A stretch of DNA of 64,000 nt. It comes from DASSUW01 sp963849695. Its GTDB lineage: Bacteria; Actinomycetota; Thermoleophilia; Solirubrobacterales; Solirubrobacteraceae. Shown here in pieces: positions 16,385 through 23,874 of the stretch. A program made the translations under genes and the position numbers. Numbering within the stretch: position 1 is the first letter of the stretch; each line of letters opens with the position of its first letter. Location of the stretch: NCBI GenBank assembly GCA_963849695.1, contig CAWKIT010000015.1, positions 1 to 64,000 on the forward strand. The letters run 5' to 3'. The notes below the pieces were generated by a model that was not told where the DNA came from, searched no databases, and saw only the letters and a list, made by a program, of their open reading frames with translations.

Positions 16385-17452
16385 ATGAAGCTGCCGCCTG
16401 ACCGCCTCAACGCCTGGTTGAACGAGCATCACTTCGCGACGCCACCGGTCGCGTACGACCTCGCCGCCAGCACCGGCCCCGTCTGGTCCCTGAACGAGCT
16501 GCTGGGCGGAGAGCCGCTGCCCGACCTCGAGCTGTCGTACCTGCACAGCAAGGGCGGCCTCGAGCTGCGCGAGGCGATCGCCGGCATGGCCGGCGTCGAG
16601 CCTCACCAGGTGCAGATCACGACCGGCGCGGCCGAGGCGCTGTGGATCCTGTTCATGCTCGCCGCCGAGCCCGGCGCGAACGCGGTCGTCCCGGCACGAC
16701 CGTGCTTCCCGACCTTCCAGGAAGCGCCGAGAGCGCTCGGCATGGAGGTCCGCTCGTACACGACCGAGCCGGCCGACCTCGTCGACCGCAACACCCGCCT
16801 GATCCTCGTCAACCGTCCGCACAACCCGACCGGCGCCGTGATGTCCGACGCCGACCTCGACCGGCTCCACACCCTCGCGACCGACCGCGGGATCCAGCTG
16901 GTCGTGGACGAGGTGTTCCACCCCATCTACCACGTCCCCGCCCCCTCCTCCGCGTCCCGGCTGCCGGGCGCGACCGTGGTGGGCGACTTCTCGAAGGCCC
17001 TCTGCCTGAGCGGCCTCCGCCTCGGCTGGATCGTCGAGCGCGACCCCGATCGCCTCGCGCAGTACGAGCACGCCCGCTCCTATTTCACGGTGTCGAGCGC
17101 AGCCGTCAGCGAGCGGCTGGCGCTGATCGCGCTCGCCCACCGCGAGCGCATCTACGCCCGCGGCCGCGAGACCGCCGCCCGCAACCTCGCGCTGCTCGGC
17201 GCCTTCCTCGCCGAGCACCGCGAGCGCTTCGACTGGGTCCCGCCGCACGGCGGCTTCACCGCGTTCCCGTGGCTGCGCTCCGGCGAGTCCTCCCGCCCGC
17301 TGTGCACCGCGGCGGTGACGGCCGGGGTCCTCCTCGCCCCCGGCGACTGCTTCGGCACGCCCGCGCATTTCCGGGTCGGCCTGGGGGCCACGGAGGACGG
17401 CTTCGCAGACGCCCTCGAGCGCCTCGACGCGGTCATGGCCGGCGTCACCTGA
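16385..17452 (+). CDS. PLP-dependent class I/II aminotransferase
   Basis: The 355-residue enzyme has the fold-type I landmarks in order: ITTGAAEALWILF, the NRPHNPTGAVMS loop, the VVDEVFHPIY strand with the PLP-ring Asp, and GDFSKALCLSGLRLGW with the Schiff-base lysine at residue 204. It transfers an amino group between an amino acid and a 2-oxo acid; the substrate is not evident. The gene is divergent from the MocR gene and probably controlled by it. It is slightly shorter than the 380-400 residues usual for the class. Confidence 0.87.
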   Translation: MKLPPDRLNAWLNEHHFATPPVAYDLAASTGPVWSLNELLGGEPLPDLELSYLHSKGGLELREAIAGMAGVEPHQVQITTGAAEALWILFMLAAEPGANAVVPARPCFPTFQEAPRALGMEVRSYTTEPADLVDRNTRLILVNRPHNPTGAVMSDADLDRLHTLATDRGIQLVVDEVFHPIYHVPAPSSASRLPGATVVGDFSKALCLSGLRLGWIVERDPDRLAQYEHARSYFTVSSAAVSERLALIALAHRERIYARGRETAARNLALLGAFLAEHRERFDWVPPHGGFTAFPWLRSGESSRPLCTAAVTAGVLLAPGDCFGTPAHFRVGLGATEDGFADALERLDAVMAGVT

Positions 17453-17453
17453 G

Positions 17454-17679
17454 CCTGAATCCATCCGCGACATCCAGGCCGACTGGCAGACGGTGCTCGC
17501 GGAGCTCAAGCAGGGCGGCGCCGTGCTCCTCGAGTCAGGCGGCAGTGAGGCGTTCCTCGGCGTGCTCACACGCGACGCGGAAATGATCGGCGACGCCGAG
17601 ATCGCAGCTGGTCGAGAACGGGCACCTCCCGCCGCTCGAAGAGCTGCTGGCGATGGACGACCGCGGCGAGCTGCCGTAG
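17454..17679 (+). pseudogene. Remnant of a small frameshifted gene
   Basis: One frame reads SIRDIQADWQTVLAELKQGG and continues to DAEMIGDAEIA near 17605. The reading then resumes one frame over with QLVENGHLPPLEELLAMDD and a stop at 17679. The joined product of about 73 residues looks like a real short acidic protein with one indel. No start codon with a ribosome site is clear. Family unknown. Confidence 0.35.
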
Positions 17680-17753
17680 CCGCACGCGTTCGACCAGGCC
17701 ACCGGGCGACACTGCCGGTGATGAGCGACGCCAGTCGCGACGTCTAGTGGACC

Positions 17754-18284
17754 GTGGTCGTGGCCGGAGCACGCGTAAACGGAGCGGACCTGTGGTACGA
17801 GCTCGAGGGCTCCGGTCCGCCGCCGGTCCTGGTTCATGCCGGCGGAACCGACGCGCGCATGTGGGACGAGCAATACCCGCGGCTCGCGGAGCGGTTCTCG
17901 GTACTTCGCTTCGACGCGCGCGGCCACGGTCGCTCTTCGCTACCCGCAGGATCGAGCTCGCTCGTCGACGACCTCATCCGCCTCATGGATGCTGTGGGCC
18001 TCGAAGCGGCGACGTCGGTGGGGCTGTCGACGGGTGCGCGGGTCGCGGTGGAGACCGCGCTCGAGCATCCGCGGCGAGCCTCCGCCCTCGTACTGGCATC
18101 GCCCGTGCTCCGCGACCAGCCCCGGCCGCCGGAGGTCTGTCGTTTCGCGGCTGATGTGGACGGACTATTCGAGCGCGGCGACATCGAGGCGGCGATGCCG
18201 AGGGAACCGCGGGGCGGACTGGAGGTCCTGAGCGCGTCCATGCGCGCGCCCCGCATCCCATATAACGCTGCGGAACCCGTTTAG
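17754..18284 (+). pseudogene. Alpha/beta hydrolase truncated at its C terminus
   Basis: The product has the hydrolase-fold start: LWYELEGSGPPPVLVHAGG (oxyanion loop), FDARGHGRS and the nucleophile elbow GLSTGA. It stops at 176 residues, whereas the family usually needs 250 or more, so the catalytic acid and histidine are missing. The break falls at the edge of a decayed zone with transposase and Uma2 remnants, so loss by insertion or deletion is likely. The GTG at 17754 is the probable original start. Confidence 0.6.
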
Positions 18285-19111
18285 TTGCACTGATGTGCGC
18301 CCCTCGCCGGATGCGTATCTGGCACCGCCTGGCGGGAACAGCCGCGCGTGCGCGTACACCTCGCCCGGGCGACGATCGCTGAGGGCCGCTTTCGGTTCGC
18401 CGCTCCCGGTCCGGGACACCCGGGCGCGAGGCCAGACGCGCAGGCGCCGTCTCGCCCGAGTCGCGGTACAGCAGCGGCCACCGCCGCCGCAAGGGCCGCG
18501 CTTTCAGCGCGCCGGCGAAGCCCTGCACCGGGCGGGGAGGCCGGCGCTCGCCGCCGCCTCCGCGGCGCGGCCAAGCGGACTCGTGCTGTGCATGTTCCGC
18601 CCCGGCACACACCGACCGGGCGGGATCGAGCCGATCCCGCCGCCCGAGCGCGTCGACGAGCCGCCGGCGCCTCCGCGTGGCATGACGACCTGGACCGCGG
18701 GTCCTCGGCGGTCTGCGCGGCTCCCGCTGGATGGCCGCCCGCCTCGAAGCTTACGCGGACAGCGGCGGGAATCGGCCGCCGGAACGGCGGGCGCCGCGCG
18801 TGCGCAATGCACCAGCGTCGTCGGGCTGATCTACGCGGCACTGCTGGCCTGCGACCTTCAGCGCGGTCAGACCGGATCGACTGGACACCGCGTGAGCAAG
18901 GCCGCTACCGGCATCACCCGTCCTGAACTGGGATTGACGCGACATTGGACGCGATGGCATGACAAGCGAAGACGTCGTGGTCGGTACCGTCGACTCACGT
19001 CTCCGGGGAACGCCCTTCTGGCGTTGCTGCGCCTTCGAGTGCCAGGCGAACCAGATCGGAGTTCGGACGGCGGAGATCGACGGCGGCACGTTAGCTTCGC
19101 GACGCTCTCGT
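18285..19111. other. Decayed non-coding region
   Basis: No intact gene is seen. Near 18298 a short stretch (DAYLAP in one frame) resembles the start of the Uma2 remnant found at 19264. The 36 bases at 18808-18843 recur exactly at 19355-19390 inside that remnant. The rest is GC-rich with stops in the plausible frames and reads as eroded mobile or endonuclease DNA. Confidence 0.45.
18808..18843 (+). repeat. 36-bp exact direct repeat, copy A
   Basis: These 36 bases are identical to 19355-19390. The match continues for 8 more bases after a 1-base indel. Copy B lies in a recognisable Uma2-like frame (LHQ...VVGLIYAAL), so copy A is probably a second decayed Uma2 fragment. Confidence 0.7.
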
Positions 19112-19261
19112 TCACCGTGGTGGTGCCCTAGAGGTAAGACCGAGGAGGTTGTTCCCGGTCAGCTGCGCGAGTCGGCTGGCCGGGGGCTGGTGGCTGAGGG
19201 CGCCATGTGGTCGTCGGTAGTTGTAGTGCTCGAGCCAGACGCACAGCGCGGCGGTGCGCTG
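19112..19261 (-). mobile_element. IS481-type transposase C-terminal remnant
   Basis: Reading the minus strand from 19261 to the stop at 19112 gives about 49 codons including CVWLEHYNYRRPHGALSH, QPPASRLAQLTG and NNLLGLTS. This is the classic C-terminal end of IS481/IS3-like DDE transposases (YN..RPHGAL.H.PPA.RL....NNLLG). The rest of the gene is absent. Upstream on the minus strand it runs straight into Uma2-like sequence at about 19262, a junction between two broken genes. Confidence 0.75.
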
Positions 19262-19263
19262 AA

Positions 19264-19523
19264 CGCCCGACCGCGGATGAGTATCTGGCCCGCGAGGATC
19301 CGCGGCGCACCGAGTTCATCGGCGGAGCCGTGGTCGTGAACGAACCGACCGTGTTGCACCAGCGTCGTCGGGCTGATCTACGCGGCACTGGCTGGCCTGG
19401 ACCCAGGCGGCGCCGGATCGCGGCACGGTGAGCCTGCCGCTCGACGTACGCGTCGACGAGACGACCGTGCTCGCGCCGGACGTGCTGTGGTTCGCGCGCG
19501 CCATCGATCTTGGGGCGCCGCGC
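19264..19523 (+). pseudogene. Uma2-family (DUF820) endonuclease-like remnant
   Basis: The stretch encodes RPTADEYLAREDPRRTEFIG, then GAVVVNEPTVLHQ, then after a frame change VVGLIYAAL, and in a third frame PLDVRVDETTVLAPDVLWF. These are the ordered motifs of Uma2 proteins (PD-(D/E)XK fold). At least two frameshifts (near 19363 and 19397) and the missing start and C terminus show it is dead. It abuts the transposase tail on the left and the Dabb gene stop on the right. Confidence 0.7.
19355..19390 (+). repeat. 36-bp exact direct repeat, copy B
   Basis: Identical to 18808-18843; lies within the Uma2-like remnant, covering its HQ...VVGLIYAAL segment. Confidence 0.7.
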
Positions 19524-19525
19524 GG

Positions 19526-19837
19526 TCAGAGGGCGACCGTGTCGATCTCCAGGAAGGCGCCGACCTCCCCGTCCCACCGGCGCTCGACGAACGCCACGTG
19601 CTCAGGGTGCTCGTTGTAGGCCTGGTACGCAGACGCGTCCGCGAACTCCATAGTGAGCCCGTACCGGTACTCGTTCTTCGGGCTCACCTGACGCATCAGC
19701 TCGAACGCCTCGACGCCCGGTATCGCCGCAAGACGCCCGATCGCGGCCAGCAGGTCGGCCTCCTCGCCGGAACCCTCGGCGTGGGTCGGCGTGAAGACGA
19801 CGGAGTGGCGGACGCGGCCGTTCGCGAGCATGGTCAT
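19526..19837 (-). CDS. Dabb / stress-responsive alpha-beta barrel protein
   Basis: Starting at the ATG at 19837, the 103-residue product matches dimeric alpha-beta barrel (Dabb) proteins: it opens with VRHSVVFTPTHAEG, has IPGVEAFELMRQVSPKN, and ends with AYQAYNEHPEHVAFVER and a hydrophobic terminal strand. The family includes stress-induced proteins and small cyclases; the substrate is unknown. The longer upstream frame (to 19987) is not needed to complete the domain. Confidence 0.78.
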   Translation of the reverse strand: MTMLANGRVRHSVVFTPTHAEGSGEEADLLAAIGRLAAIPGVEAFELMRQVSPKNEYRYGLTMEFADASAYQAYNEHPEHVAFVERRWDGEVGAFLEIDTVAL

Positions 19838-20058
19838 GGCACGGATCGTCACACATCCCTCGTGGATCTCGCGCCGACTGCCGGTCCGCGAGATTCCCAA
19901 CCGAGCGCGGATTTCATCACCCACATGGTGGCCCGTCGGCCCGTCGCGTTGCATGGTCTCTCCTGACCCGCCCCCGGGTCGCTCCACTCGCAGTCTTTAC
20001 AACCTCGTCGATGAGCACAACCGCACCCGGATGAGTCGCGACGCGGGCACCTGCCACC

Positions 20059-20943
20059 TCACGGCGTGGGGATCAACCCAGGCATAGCCGCGCGCACGTC
20101 TTCGAGGAAGCGCTCGGCCGCCGGGTGCGACGTGTCGCCGACCGCGTAGCGGAGCGTACGGGCACGCGGCTCGGGCCGGAGCCGGCGGATCGCCACGTCG
20201 GGGCGGCGCGCGGTCAGCGCGAGCGTCGGAATCAAACCCACGAGACCGTGCGTCGCCACCAGCCCCTGCATCGCGTTGTAGTCGTGGGTCTGGAGCGGGC
20301 TGAAAGCGGGCGTGAAGCCGGCCGCGCGGCAGAGCTCGACGAGCGGCCACACGGACGGGCAGCCGTCCCCGCCGACCCACTGCTCGGCGGCGAGCTCCTC
20401 GACCGCGATCTCCGACTGTGCCGCGAGCCGGTGGGCGGCGGGCAGGCACAGCAGCATCGGGTCCTCGCCGATCAGGCTGCCCGGGCCGCCCGGCTCGAAC
20501 TCGTACACGACCGCGGCGTGAACCTCTCCGGCCGCGAGCAGCTCGCGTGCCTGCGGCGGCTCGGCGTCGACGACCTGCACGGTCCACTCCGGATGCGTGG
20601 CGGCGAAGCTGCGGGCCGCGAGCGCGATGATCGTGGCCGTGGCAGTCGGAAACGCCGCCACCCGGAGGCGCGTGTGGCCGTTGCCCGCCAGGGCATCGAG
20701 CGCGTGCTTGGCCTTCGCCAGCTCGCCGAGCGCGACGTCGGCGTGGCGCACGAGCAGCATGCCGGCGTCCGTGAGCGCCGCGCCGCGCGGGCCGCGCCGC
20801 ACGAGCGGCATGCCCGTCTCGCGCTCGAGCCGCGCGATCTGCTGGGAGATCGCGGACGGCGTGTAGTCGAGCGCGAACGCAGCCGCGCGGAACGATCCGC
20901 GCGAGGCGACCTCGGAGAGCATCCGCAGGCGCGTCAGGTTCAC
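20059..20943 (-). CDS. LysR-family transcriptional regulator
   Basis: The 294-residue protein has the N-terminal LysR winged helix (MNLTRLRMLSEVASRGSFRA, then YTPSAISQQIARLERETG) and a periplasmic-binding-like effector domain from about residue 92 (LRVAAFPTATATIIA). It is divergent from the substrate-binding lipoprotein gene at 21144, with 200 bases between them, and may regulate it in response to the bound ligand (inference). Confidence 0.9.
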   Translation of the reverse strand: MNLTRLRMLSEVASRGSFRAAAFALDYTPSAISQQIARLERETGMPLVRRGPRGAALTDAGMLLVRHADVALGELAKAKHALDALAGNGHTRLRVAAFPTATATIIALAARSFAATHPEWTVQVVDAEPPQARELLAAGEVHAAVVYEFEPGGPGSLIGEDPMLLCLPAAHRLAAQSEIAVEELAAEQWVGGDGCPSVWPLVELCRAAGFTPAFSPLQTHDYNAMQGLVATHGLVGLIPTLALTARRPDVAIRRLRPEPRARTLRYAVGDTSHPAAERFLEDVRAAMPGLIPTP

Positions 20944-21143
20944 ACCTGGACATGCACCGACGCGCGCATGCGTGCCGAATGCGGCGCACGGACAGGGTCG
21001 CTACCCGTCCGCGTGGTTCGTGGGGCGAGCCGCGGCGCGATCCGGGGTGTTAAACGATCCTCACCACAGCGGTCACGAGGTGCACTAACCGCCCGGCCGG
21101 GGAGTTGTCACGGTCGCCGCGCAACCCCCGAGAGGAGTGGATG

Positions 21144-22385
21144 ATGCGAGCGGTCGTGGTGGTGTCGGTCCTTGCCCTGGCCCTGGCGGCGTGCGGCGAC
21201 GACGAGCCGACCGGGCAGAGCGAAGGTGACGGTGGCGGGAAGTCGCTCACCGTGTACTCGTCGCTGCCGCTGCAGGGCGCGCAGCGGCCGCAGACCACGG
21301 ACATGGTGAAGGGCATCGAGCTCGCGCTCGAGCAGGCCGGCAGCCGGGTGGGCGACTTCCAGATCCGGTACGAGTCGCTCGACGACTCGACCGCGCAGGC
21401 CGGCTCGTGGACGCCTGAGGCCACCACGTCGAACGCGCGCAAGGCGGCCCAGGACGACTCGACCGCGATCTACATCGGCGAGTTCAACTCCGGCGCGTCG
21501 GCGATCTCGATCCCGGTCCTCAACGAGGCAGGCGTCCCCCAGATCAGCCCGGCCAACACCGCCGTGGGCCTGACGTCCGACGAGCCGGGCGCCGCCCCCG
21601 GCGAGCCGGACAAGTACTACCCCAGCGGCCGGCGCACCTACGCGCGCATCGTCCCCAAGGACACGATCCAGGGCGCCGCGCTCGCGACCGTCATGAAGGA
21701 GGACGGCTGCACCAAGGTGCAGATGACCAACGACAAGGAGGTCTACGGCGCCGGTCTGGCCACCAACATCCAGTCGGCGGCCGACGAGCAGGGCCTCGAG
21801 ATCATCGCCAACGACCCGATCGACAAGAACGCGCCGAACTACCGGTCGCTCGCCTCGAAGGCGGCGGACGCCGGCGCCGACTGCTTCATCTTCTCCGGCA
21901 TCACCGCCAACAACGCGGTCCAGCTCTACAAGGACTTCGAGGCGGCGTTGCCGGACGCGAAGCTGTACGGGCCGGACGGCGTGGCCGAGGCGGGGTTCGT
22001 CGACCCCAAGGAGGGCGGCATCCCGCCGGACGTCGCGGCCAAGGTGAACCTGACGGTGGCGACGCTGTCGCCCGATGACTACCCGCCCGACGGCCAGGAG
22101 TTCTTCGAGAGCTTCAAGCAGAAGTACAACGAGCCGAACCCGAACCCGTATGCGATCTACGGCTACGAGGCGATGCGGATGGCGCTCGACGCGATCGAGC
22201 GCTCCGAGACCGGCGAGAAGGAGGACATCCTGGCGGCCCTGTTCGAGACCAAGGACCGCGAGAGCGTGCTCGGGACCTACTCGATCGACGAGAACGGCGA
22301 CACCACGCTGACCGACTACGGGCTCTACAACGTCGAGGACGGCGAGCTGGTGTTCGACCGCACGATCAAGGCCAAGGCCGGCTGA
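21144..22385 (+). CDS. Branched-chain-amino-acid-type ABC transporter substrate-binding lipoprotein
   Basis: The 413-residue protein has a short signal peptide with lipobox LAAC and a type I periplasmic-binding fold (LIV-BP/ANF receptor): TVYSSLPLQG, MVKGIELALEQAG, AIYIGEFNSGASAISIPVLN, YARIVPKDTIQGAALA and YGYEAMRMALDAIE. It captures a small solute outside the membrane for an ABC importer. ATG 21144 is preferred over 21141 for its spacing to AGGAG at 21133-21137. No permease or ATPase gene is nearby, so it is an orphan that must use components encoded elsewhere or act as a sensor. Confidence 0.88.
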   Translation: MRAVVVVSVLALALAACGDDEPTGQSEGDGGGKSLTVYSSLPLQGAQRPQTTDMVKGIELALEQAGSRVGDFQIRYESLDDSTAQAGSWTPEATTSNARKAAQDDSTAIYIGEFNSGASAISIPVLNEAGVPQISPANTAVGLTSDEPGAAPGEPDKYYPSGRRTYARIVPKDTIQGAALATVMKEDGCTKVQMTNDKEVYGAGLATNIQSAADEQGLEIIANDPIDKNAPNYRSLASKAADAGADCFIFSGITANNAVQLYKDFEAALPDAKLYGPDGVAEAGFVDPKEGGIPPDVAAKVNLTVATLSPDDYPPDGQEFFESFKQKYNEPNPNPYAIYGYEAMRMALDAIERSETGEKEDILAALFETKDRESVLGTYSIDENGDTTLTDYGLYNVEDGELVFDRTIKAKAG

Positions 22386-22397
22386 CCCGGCCCACGC

Positions 22398-22430
22398 GCC
22401 CGGGCGGCCGCGGAATGCGGCCGCCCGGGC
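22398..22430. terminator. Bidirectional GC hairpin
   Basis: A perfect 14-bp stem (22398-22411 with 22417-22430) with a 5-base loop fills the 52-base gap between the convergent substrate-binding gene and VOC gene. Confidence 0.72.
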
Positions 22431-22437
22431 GGCATGC

Positions 22438-22869
22438 TTAGGCCGGCGCGGCGACCTCGGTCACCTGCATGAGCCGGAGATGGTTGCCGGACGGGTCGCG
22501 GAACGACGAGTCGATGCCGTACGGGCGCTCCTCCGGTGCGTCGACGAACTCGACCCCGCGGCCCTTGAGCTCGTCGTAGGAGGCGTGGACATCGTCCGTG
22601 GTGAGGAAGACCGTCCCTGCCGCGCCCTTCGCCATCAGCTCCTTGACCTTCTCGGCGGTGTCGTTGTCGAACACGGGCGGGCCCGGGATCGCCATCAGCG
22701 CGATCGAGACGTCCGGCTGGCCGACCGGCCCGACCGCGAGCCACCGGAAGTTGCCGAGCTCTGGGAGCGTGACGTCGGACCGCACCTCGAAGCCGAGCTT
22801 CTGCGTGTAGAAGGCGTACGCATCATCCTGGTCGTGCACCCACAGCTGGGCGTTGGCGATCTTGATCAT
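22438..22869 (-). CDS. VOC-superfamily (glyoxalase/bleomycin-resistance-like) protein
   Basis: The 143-residue protein shows the vicinal-oxygen-chelate fold: NAQLWVHDQDDAYAFYTQKL at the start and SSFRDPSGNHLRLMQ near the end, with an FLTTDDVHASYDEL second-half repeat. The function may be a dioxygenase, isomerase or binding protein. It lies 39 bases downstream of the AraC gene on the same strand, so the two are probably co-transcribed. Confidence 0.82.
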   Translation of the reverse strand: MIKIANAQLWVHDQDDAYAFYTQKLGFEVRSDVTLPELGNFRWLAVGPVGQPDVSIALMAIPGPPVFDNDTAEKVKELMAKGAAGTVFLTTDDVHASYDELKGRGVEFVDAPEERPYGIDSSFRDPSGNHLRLMQVTEVAAPA

Positions 22870-22908
22870 CGGGGTCCTCCTGGGGAGTCGTGAGGGACGA
22901 CCCGCAAG

Positions 22909-23349
22909 CTAGTCGGGAGCGCCGTTGCTGTCTTCTCGAAACGTGCGGTTCTGGGGCCGGGCGTGGAAGCGGATGATGCAGGCGGGCACCCGCGCGTAGT
23001 TCGTGGCGGGTGGGTACTTGGCGCGGTACGCGGTCGGCGACACGCCGTAGGTGCGGGTGAAGCTGGTGGTGAACGAGCCGACGCTCTGGAGGCCGACCGA
23101 GAAGCAGACGTCGGCCACCGACCGGTCCGTCGTGCGCAGCAGCGCCGCCGCCCGTTCCATCCGGCGCGTCAGCAGATAGGCGTGCGGGGACTCGCCGAAC
23201 GCGCGCCGGAACTCGCGGCTGAAGTGGGCGCGCGAGAGACCGGCCGCGCCGGCCAGGTCGTCGACGTCGAGCGGCTCGAAGTAGCGGGCGTCGGCGAGAT
23301 CCTTGGCCTTCAGCAGATGGCGGGCGGGCGGGACGAAGGCCATACCCAC
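22909..23349 (-). CDS. AraC-family transcriptional regulator (HTH-only type)
   Basis: The 146-residue protein consists mainly of the two AraC helix-turn-helix motifs (about residues 15-112): LDVDDLAGAAGLSRAHFSREF and then the canonical VADVCFSVGLQSVGSFTTSF. It lacks a sensor domain, which is common for regulators paired with a VOC protein in one operon. It is divergent from the DUF4242 gene. Confidence 0.88.
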   Translation of the reverse strand: MGMAFVPPARHLLKAKDLADARYFEPLDVDDLAGAAGLSRAHFSREFRRAFGESPHAYLLTRRMERAAALLRTTDRSVADVCFSVGLQSVGSFTTSFTRTYGVSPTAYRAKYPPATNYARVPACIIRFHARPQNRTFREDSNGAPD

Positions 23350-23527
23350 GAGTATGGCTTCGCGGCGCGAGGCCGGCGTCGGTGACAGCGCCGTGATTCG
23401 AGCCGGGATCGCCCTGGTCGGGGTTCAGCACGGCATGGGCGGCGCGAAATACGGCAATTCGGCGGATGCGACGGCATCGTCCCGGCCGTACCGTCGGCAC
23501 CGACCCGAACCTCGAAGGAGAGTACGC

Positions 23528-23821
23528 ATGGACCTATACGTGATTCGCCGGCGCGACGCATGGGCTTCGCCGCCTGAGCTCGAGGCAGCTGCCGAGCGCT
23601 CGACCGCCGAAGGCGACAAGCCCGATTCGGGCGTCCGCTGGATTCGCAGCTATGTGGTCGCGGAAGACAGCGGCCGGCTCGGCACGGTCTGCATCTACCA
23701 GGCGGAGAGCCCCGAAGCGATCAGGGCTCACGCCGACGCCGCCGGCATGCCGGCGGACGAAATCGTGCCGATCGCGGACACGGTCATCGTTCGCCCCGAC
23801 CCCGAGCCCGTCGCGGTTTGA
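23528..23821 (+). CDS. DUF4242 (SCO4226-like) small protein
   Basis: The ATG at 23528 follows a GAAGGAG ribosome site and yields 97 residues. The pattern MDLYVIRRRDAW, then SGVRWIRSYVVAEDSGRLGT, then IYQAESPEAIRAHADAAG and ADEIVPI matches DUF4242 proteins, a ferredoxin-like dimeric family with a reported nickel-binding member (SCO4226). The upstream part of the longer frame lacks coding character. Confidence 0.78.
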   Translation: MDLYVIRRRDAWASPPELEAAAERSTAEGDKPDSGVRWIRSYVVAEDSGRLGTVCIYQAESPEAIRAHADAAGMPADEIVPIADTVIVRPDPEPVAV

Positions 23822-23830
23822 CCCCTTCTC

Positions 23831-23863
23831 CGCCGGCGGTCCTCCTGGGCCGCCGGCGGTCCT
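23831..23863. repeat. Paired 13-bp repeats upstream of LuxR-ATPase gene
   Basis: The 13 bases cgccggcggtcct occur at 23831-23843 and 23851-23863, a 20-base period, ending 11 bases before the ATG at 23875. Because the core is palindromic, the pair can also form a hairpin (23831-23839 with 23850-23858). It may be an operator or a terminator of the DUF4242 gene. Confidence 0.4.
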
Positions 23864-23874
23864 AAGCTTCGCGC

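Noticed and set aside
18959..19339. 126-codon plus-strand frame across the transposase remnant
   Set aside because: It is antisense to the clear IS481-type C-terminal motifs.
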